Below, piece after piece: positions 13,684 to 17,667 of a DNA stretch of 17,667 nucleotides. The DNA is from DASRHY01 sp046765875 (GTDB lineage Bacteria > Actinomycetota > Actinomycetes > Propionibacteriales > Kribbellaceae): the NCBI GenBank assembly GCA_046765875.1, contig JBKPSJ010000010.1:1-17667 (forward strand). The letters are read 5' to 3'. Positions within the stretch are counted from its first letter, which is position 1, and every line of letters begins with the position of its first letter. Under the pieces are notes generated by a model. It worked only from the letters and a program-made list of their open reading frames with translations, did no database searches and was not told the origin of the DNA. The position numbers were made by a program, and so were the translations under genes.

Positions 13684-15503
13684 GCCGGGATCTCCTCGGC
13701 GTCGGCGTCCTCGGCCCGCTCGGCGGCGTCCTTCTCGTACGCGTCGACCAGATCCCGGTACGCCGCCGAACGCCGCTGCAACTCGGCATGCGTGCCGTGG
13801 TCGACGATCCTGCCCTCATCGAGGAACAGCACCTCGTCGGCGAGCGCGATCGTGGCCTTGCGGTACGCGATCACCAGCACGGTCGTGGCCGAGGAAGCGC
13901 CGACGCGGGACCGCAGCCCGGCCAGGATCCGCGCCTCGACCTGCGGATCGACCGCGCTGGTGGCGTCGTCGAGGAGCAGTAACCGCGGCTTGCGTACCAG
14001 CGCCCGGGCCAGCGCGATCCGCTGCCGCTGGCCGCCGGACAGCGTCGTACCGCGCTCGCCGACCCTGGTGTCCAGCCCGGACGACAACGCCTTGACGAAC
14101 CGGTCCGCCTGTGCGACCCGCAACGCCGACCACACCTCGGCGTCGGAGTAGTCCGCGCCGAGCGTGATGTTGCCGCGGATGGTGTCGTCGAACAGAAACG
14201 CCGACTGCGGTACGACGGACTCCGCGCCGGCCAGTTCGCCGCGGTCCAGCTCGCGCAGGTCCACCCCGTCGAGCAGCACCGCGCCGGACTCCGGGTCGAC
14301 CAGCCGTGACAGCAGCGTGGTGAGCGTGGACTTGCCCGAGCCAGTCGGCCCGACGACAGCCACCGTCCGGCCCGGCTCGATCGTGAAGTCGACTCCGGCG
14401 AGCACGTCGCGATCCGGCAGGTACCCGAACCGCAGGTCACGCACGATCAGCCGGGCCGCGGCGGGCGAGGTCAGGTGCCGCTCGCCGTACTCCATCCCGC
14501 CGGTTGCCCGCAGCACCCGCTGGACCCGGTCCCAGCCGACCACGCTGCGCGGGAGTTCCCCGAGCACCCATCCGAGCGCGCGGATCGGGAACCCGATCAG
14601 CGTGAACAGGAACGCAACCTGGACGACATCGCCGGGCGCGGCCGCGCCGGACTTGACCCGTACGACACCGACCAGCAGTACCGCGAGTACGCCGAGCCGC
14701 GGCAGCCCGTCGATCACCGGATCGAACAGGCCGCGGGCCCGGTTGACCGCTATGTTCGCGTCGCGGAGCTCGTTCGTCGGCACCGTGAACCGCTCGGTCT
14801 CGGCGGCCTCGCGACCCAGCGTCTTGACCACCAGGGCGCCGTCGAAGGACTCGTGCGCCACCTCGGACACGACCGCGCGCAGCTCCTGCGCCCGGGTCGC
14901 CAGCGGTTGCAGGTACCGCTGGAAGATCACGTTCGTCACGAACACCAGCGGGAACACGGTGCAGCCGACCAGCGCCAGCAGCCAGTCCGCCGCGAACATC
15001 GCCACCGTCGCGAACACCAGCATCGCGACCACGCCGACCGCCATCGGCAGCGGCGCGATCGGGAACCAGATCGACTCGACGTCGGCGTTCGCGTTCGACA
15101 GCAGCTGACCGGTCGGGTTGCGGTGGTGCCACTCGAGCGGGAGCTTGATGTACTGCCGGGTCACCCGGCGCCGGTACGTCGCCTGCAGCCGGTACTGCAT
15201 GACCCCGGCGAGCGTGCGGCGGCCGACCACCCCGATCGCCCGCAGCACGGCGATGCCGCAGAACAGCGCGACGATGCTCAGCAGCGCGGCGGTCGTGGTG
15301 TGGCCGGTCTCGAACGCCGGGCGGATCACCTTGTCGGTCACCCGGCCGAGCGCCCAGCCGTCGGCGACGGTCATCGCTCCGTACAGGATGCTGGCCAGCA
15401 CCGACAGCGTGAAGATGCCGGGCTCTTCGTGGATCGCAACGCGCAGGACCGCGAGCCCGCGCCGGGTCACGCTCCCCTTGTCGGGGACGGCGGGCGACGG
15501 CAC
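13680..15503 (-). CDS. ABC exporter half-transporter, degenerate-site subunit
   Basis: 607 residues, membrane domain about 25-325 and ATPase domain 345-580. Motifs: Walker A GPTGSGKS (385-392), Q433, intact signature LSGGQ (488-492), but Walker B ends LLLLDD (D513 in place of the catalytic Glu; bases 13965-13967) and the switch His is Y547 (VIAYRKAT; bases 13863-13865). This subunit therefore carries the inactive ATP site. The tail after 590 is acidic (DAEE-rich). The GTG at 15503 was selected because GGGGGAG lies 9 bases upstream and the 607-residue length suits the family; the open frame runs another 149 codons upstream but overlaps the divergent plus-strand gene and contains no family sequence. 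First gene of the two-gene exporter operon. Confidence 0.95.
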   Translation of the reverse strand: MPSPAVPDKGSVTRRGLAVLRVAIHEEPGIFTLSVLASILYGAMTVADGWALGRVTDKVIRPAFETGHTTTAALLSIVALFCGIAVLRAIGVVGRRTLAGVMQYRLQATYRRRVTRQYIKLPLEWHHRNPTGQLLSNANADVESIWFPIAPLPMAVGVVAMLVFATVAMFAADWLLALVGCTVFPLVFVTNVIFQRYLQPLATRAQELRAVVSEVAHESFDGALVVKTLGREAAETERFTVPTNELRDANIAVNRARGLFDPVIDGLPRLGVLAVLLVGVVRVKSGAAAPGDVVQVAFLFTLIGFPIRALGWVLGELPRSVVGWDRVQRVLRATGGMEYGERHLTSPAAARLIVRDLRFGYLPDRDVLAGVDFTIEPGRTVAVVGPTGSGKSTLTTLLSRLVDPESGAVLLDGVDLRELDRGELAGAESVVPQSAFLFDDTIRGNITLGADYSDAEVWSALRVAQADRFVKALSSGLDTRVGERGTTLSGGQRQRIALARALVRKPRLLLLDDATSAVDPQVEARILAGLRSRVGASSATTVLVIAYRKATIALADEVLFLDEGRIVDHGTHAELQRRSAAYRDLVDAYEKDAAERAEDADAEEIPA

Positions 15504-15623
15504 GGAGTTCAGCTCCCCCTTTGGGCGCAGGCGGACGTCAGGCTTGCAGCCCGCGGACGGGACTGACAACGTTCGACATTCTGCCACTCTCCACGGACAA
15601 CACCCCGGCCTAGGATCGAGGGC
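15504..15623. promoter_or_regulatory. Divergent intergenic region, exporter operon and TIGR03085-type gene
   Basis: 120 bases between two divergent starts, so it should contain both promoters. For the plus-strand gene a TAGGAT hexamer (15611-15616) lies 7 bases before the GTG, compatible with a -10 box of a leaderless transcript, but no convincing -35 was seen. For the minus strand a GGGGGAG ribosome site is clear, while no promoter could be assigned. Confidence 0.4.
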
Positions 15624-16247
15624 GTGACGAGCTTCTACCGGCGCGAGCGAGCGGCGCTGTGCGATCTGCTCGACCGGATCGGGCCCGACCAACCGACGCT
15701 GTGCGAGGGCTGGACGACCAACGACCTGGCCGCACACCTGTGGGTCCGCGAGTCCGACCCACGGGCCGGGCCGGGGCTGGTGATCAGCGCGTTCAACGAC
15801 ACCACCGAGCGGCGCATGGCGCACGCGAAGGAACGCTGGAGCTATCCCGAGTTGGTGGACAAGGTCCGCTACGGCCCGCCGACCATGTCGATCTTCGCCC
15901 TGCCGGTCATCGGCGAAGCCATGAACACTATCGAGTACTTCGTCCACCACGAGGACGTACGCCGCGGCGGGGACGACACCACACCACGGCCGCTGGCGCA
16001 GGACGACCAGGACGAGTTGTGGAGGCGGTTCAGGGTCGCCGGTCGCGGCCTGCTCAGACGCGCCCCGACCGGCGTGGTGTTCCGGCGCCCGGACGGCACC
16101 GAGGCCACGATGAAGGGCGGCGACCCGGTCGTCACGGTGACCGGCGAGCCGTCCGAACTCGTCCTGTTCGGCTACGGCCGCCGTACCGTCGCCGACGTCG
16201 ACCTGACCGGCGACGAGGCCGCGGTCACGCGCCTGCGGACGAGCTAG
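15624..16247 (+). CDS. TIGR03085-type metal-binding protein (DinB/maleylpyruvate isomerase-like)
   Basis: 207 residues. The N-terminal four-helix bundle of the DinB/mycothiol-dependent maleylpyruvate isomerase type is indicated by TLCEGWTTNDLAAHLWVRE (25-43) with H38, and EYFVHHEDVRRG (104-115) with H108, H109 and D111; these histidines are the usual metal ligands. The C-terminal part (about 145-200) resembles the small SCP-like tail of this family (VVTVTGEPSELVLFGYGR). Many such actinobacterial proteins are thought to use mycothiol, but this one's reaction is unknown. The GTG at 15624 is supported by the start of homology (TSFYRRERAALCDLLDRIGP). The last 23 bases overlap the convergent DedA-like gene. 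Confidence 0.9.
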   Translation: MTSFYRRERAALCDLLDRIGPDQPTLCEGWTTNDLAAHLWVRESDPRAGPGLVISAFNDTTERRMAHAKERWSYPELVDKVRYGPPTMSIFALPVIGEAMNTIEYFVHHEDVRRGGDDTTPRPLAQDDQDELWRRFRVAGRGLLRRAPTGVVFRRPDGTEATMKGGDPVVTVTGEPSELVLFGYGRRTVADVDLTGDEAAVTRLRTS

Positions 16248-16842
16248 CGCCTTCGGAAGAGCGCGACTCGGCCGCGCAGCGGCGGCGGGAACGGATCATG
16301 CCGCTCACGACGCTGACCAGGATCACCAGAACGATCGCCGCCACCACGCCCTCCCACGGCTCGGGGAAGAGCGCGTACCCGACTAGCCCGATCACCATGT
16401 ACATCGCCGCCCACAGCAACAACGCGGTCAGGTCGACGGTCGCGAACCGCCGCCACGGGTAACCAGCCACGCCGGCCGTCAGCAGCACCGGCACCCGGCC
16501 GCCCGGTACCAGCCGGGATGTGAGCAGCACCGTCACCTCGTGTTCGGCGAGCCTTGTCTGTAACGCGTCCAGGGAGGCGTTCTCACGCAGCCAGCCGACC
16601 CGACGGGCCAACTGTTCACCACCCCCGCGGCAGCCGGCGTACACGATGAGATCGCCGAGGTACGCACCGAGCGCACCGGCGATCAGCACGCCGGCCAGCC
16701 CGATCGGCTTGTCGTGGCTGGCGAGCACCGCACCTGCCGACACCGCCGCTCCGGTCGGCAGCACCGGCAGCACCGCGCCGAACAGCACCGCACCGGCCAG
16801 TGCCGCCAGGTACCACCAGTCGAACCGGGTTTCACCGGTCAT
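16225..16842 (-). CDS. DedA-family membrane protein
   Basis: 205 residues. DedA (SNARE-associated, VTT-domain) proteins are membrane-embedded and linked to phospholipid or undecaprenyl-phosphate translocation. Diagnostic stretches: an N-terminal re-entrant-type GAVLPVLPTGAAVSAGAVLA (22-41), and SRLVPGGRVPVLLTAG (109-124) with the conserved Arg residues R110 and R116, P113 and G124, followed by further hydrophobic helices and a basic tail. The usual acidic residue of the first motif (E in the F/Y-x-E/D-N type) is not obvious, so it is a divergent member. The ATG at 16842 overlaps the upstream metallo-hydrolase gene by 11 bases, suggesting coupled translation. Confidence 0.88.
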   Translation of the reverse strand: MTGETRFDWWYLAALAGAVLFGAVLPVLPTGAAVSAGAVLASHDKPIGLAGVLIAGALGAYLGDLIVYAGCRGGGEQLARRVGWLRENASLDALQTRLAEHEVTVLLTSRLVPGGRVPVLLTAGVAGYPWRRFATVDLTALLLWAAMYMVIGLVGYALFPEPWEGVVAAIVLVILVSVVSGMIRSRRRCAAESRSSEGASSSAGA

Positions 16843-17599
16843 CGAGTGTCACCTCGAGCGACTGACCCGGTTCGAGTACGTCGACCTGCACCGGGTCGTC
16901 GGCCAGCAGCCCGGCGAAGATCTCGCCCGGCGGCAGGAACAGCTCCGGGCGCAACAACTCCAGGCCGATCGGCCAGAACGTTCCGTAGTGCACCGGTACG
17001 GCGCGCCGGGCCTTCAGCCGGCGTACCGCCTCGGCCGCCCTCGCCGGGTTCATGTGCCCGGGGCCGAGCGAAGGACCCCAGCCGCCGACCGGGATCAGCG
17101 CGAGGTCGACGGTGCCGATGGTGCCGGCCATGTGGTCGTACAGATCGGTGTCGCCGGCGTAGTAGGCACTCACCGGCCCGTCGATCCGGTACCCGAGTGC
17201 GGGTCCGCGCGCCGACGTCCACGGTCCGCGGCGGCCGTCGTGGTTGGCCGGGACAGCGGTGATCGTCAGGTCACCGACCTGCACCTGCGAGCCGGGCTCG
17301 ACCTCGACGCAGCGGTCGCCGACGCCCTGGCCGCACTCCTTGGCCACCAACCAGGCGGCACCGCGAGGGATCAGGATCTTGGCCCGCGGCGCGACCCTCG
17401 GCAACGAGGTCATGTGCAGGTGGTCGGCGTGCAGGTGCGAGATCAGCACCGCGTCCGCCTCGGCGGCGACCGGTCCGGGCACCGTTCCGCGCCGGCGCCG
17501 CAGGTGCCCGATCCGCCCGGTCAGCACCGGGTCGGTGAGCAGCCGGGTGCCGGCGTAGTCGAGCGTGATGGTGGCGTGCCCCCACCACGTGATCCGCAT
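16832..17599 (-). CDS. UlaG/NAPE-PLD-like metallo-beta-lactamase-fold hydrolase
   Basis: 255 residues. The dinuclear metal site is complete: HLHADH at 55-60 (H55, H57, D59, H60), H120 in VPANHDGRR, D150 in YYAGDTDLY, and H204 in VPVHYGTF. The GHMNPARAAEAVR stretch (181-193) and the N-terminal ITWWGHATITLDYAGTRLLTDP are typical of the UlaG-like/NAPE-PLD-like branch, which hydrolyses lactones or phosphodiesters, including phospholipid-type substrates. No signal peptide, so cytoplasmic. The ATG at 17599 shares one base with the stop of the preceding gene (TGATG). The exact substrate is not determinable; pairing with a DedA-like gene hints at membrane-lipid metabolism but this is inference. Confidence 0.93.
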   Translation of the reverse strand: MRITWWGHATITLDYAGTRLLTDPVLTGRIGHLRRRRGTVPGPVAAEADAVLISHLHADHLHMTSLPRVAPRAKILIPRGAAWLVAKECGQGVGDRCVEVEPGSQVQVGDLTITAVPANHDGRRGPWTSARGPALGYRIDGPVSAYYAGDTDLYDHMAGTIGTVDLALIPVGGWGPSLGPGHMNPARAAEAVRRLKARRAVPVHYGTFWPIGLELLRPELFLPPGEIFAGLLADDPVQVDVLEPGQSLEVTLDDR

Positions 17600-17667
17600 C
17601 AGCCGGCCCGCTCGATGCGTTCCTCGACCTGCTCCTCGTCCGGCTCGTTCGCAGCAGTCCCCTCAAC
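17599..17667 (-). CDS. C-terminal end of an unidentified protein (5' part outside window)
   Basis: An open frame enters from the right edge and encodes 22 residues with a strongly acidic tail (NEPDEEQVEERIERAG) before a TGA that overlaps the metallo-hydrolase ATG by one base. The tight junction supports it being a real gene in the same operon. The fragment is too short to name. Confidence 0.6.
   Translation of the reverse strand, partial: VEGTAANEPDEEQVEERIERAG

Noticed and set aside
15504..15950. 149-codon N-terminal extension of the degenerate-site ABC subunit
   Set aside because: It is antisense to the TIGR03085-type gene, shows no ABC family sequence, and a GTG with a good ribosome site gives a normal-length protein.

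Overview
The window is high-GC DNA packed with short-spaced or overlapping genes, GTG starts and actinobacterial-type family members (DUF-type HGxxPAAW protein, TIGR02234-type Trp membrane protein, TIGR03085-type DinB-like protein, cysteine-free HesB). It is almost certainly an actinomycete chromosome. The family mix and the trp gene order suggest Kribbella or another Nocardioidaceae-like genus, but that assignment is inference. No tRNA, rRNA, CRISPR array, integrase or transposase was seen, and no gene-free stretch exceeds about 220 bases.

Left part (1-8067, all on the minus strand): one long, tightly coupled gene string read right to left. The order is hisI, trpE, a four-helix Trp-associated membrane protein, a small HGxxPAAW membrane protein, trpC, trpB, trpA, a Sco1-like lipoprotein, a MauE/DoxX-like redox membrane protein, a DsbA-like membrane-anchored thioredoxin-fold protein, and lgt (cut by the window edge). 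Most junctions are 4-base ATGA/GTGA overlaps. The tryptophan set lacks trpD, trpG and trpF, which must lie elsewhere (the trpF step is usually done by PriA in actinomycetes). The three extracytoplasmic redox/copper genes sit between trpA and lgt.

Middle (8068-10564): a short divergent region holds a small palindrome next to the hisI start and a near-duplicated translation start region before a membrane-dipeptidase (peptidase M19) gene on the plus strand. This gene converges with, and overlaps by 14 bases, a GNAT-type acetyltransferase on the minus strand. Upstream of that acetyltransferase, on the same strand, is a small HesB-like protein without cysteines.

Accessory island (about 10630-11890): an AbiEi-type winged-helix protein fused to a DUF559/Vsr-like nuclease-type domain. 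It is bracketed by two copies of a roughly 55-base palindrome with nearly the same sequence, one before the start and one 3 bases after the stop. A 19-base tandem repeat with G-quadruplex potential lies just outside the first copy. This is the most novel-looking part of the window.

Right part (11893-17667): two overlapping ABC exporter half-transporters on the minus strand, with complementary degenerate motifs that predict a heterodimer with one active and one degenerate ATP site. A divergent TIGR03085-type gene on the plus strand follows. It converges with a minus-strand set of DedA-like membrane protein, UlaG-like metallo-beta-lactamase-fold hydrolase and the acidic C-terminal end of an unidentified protein.
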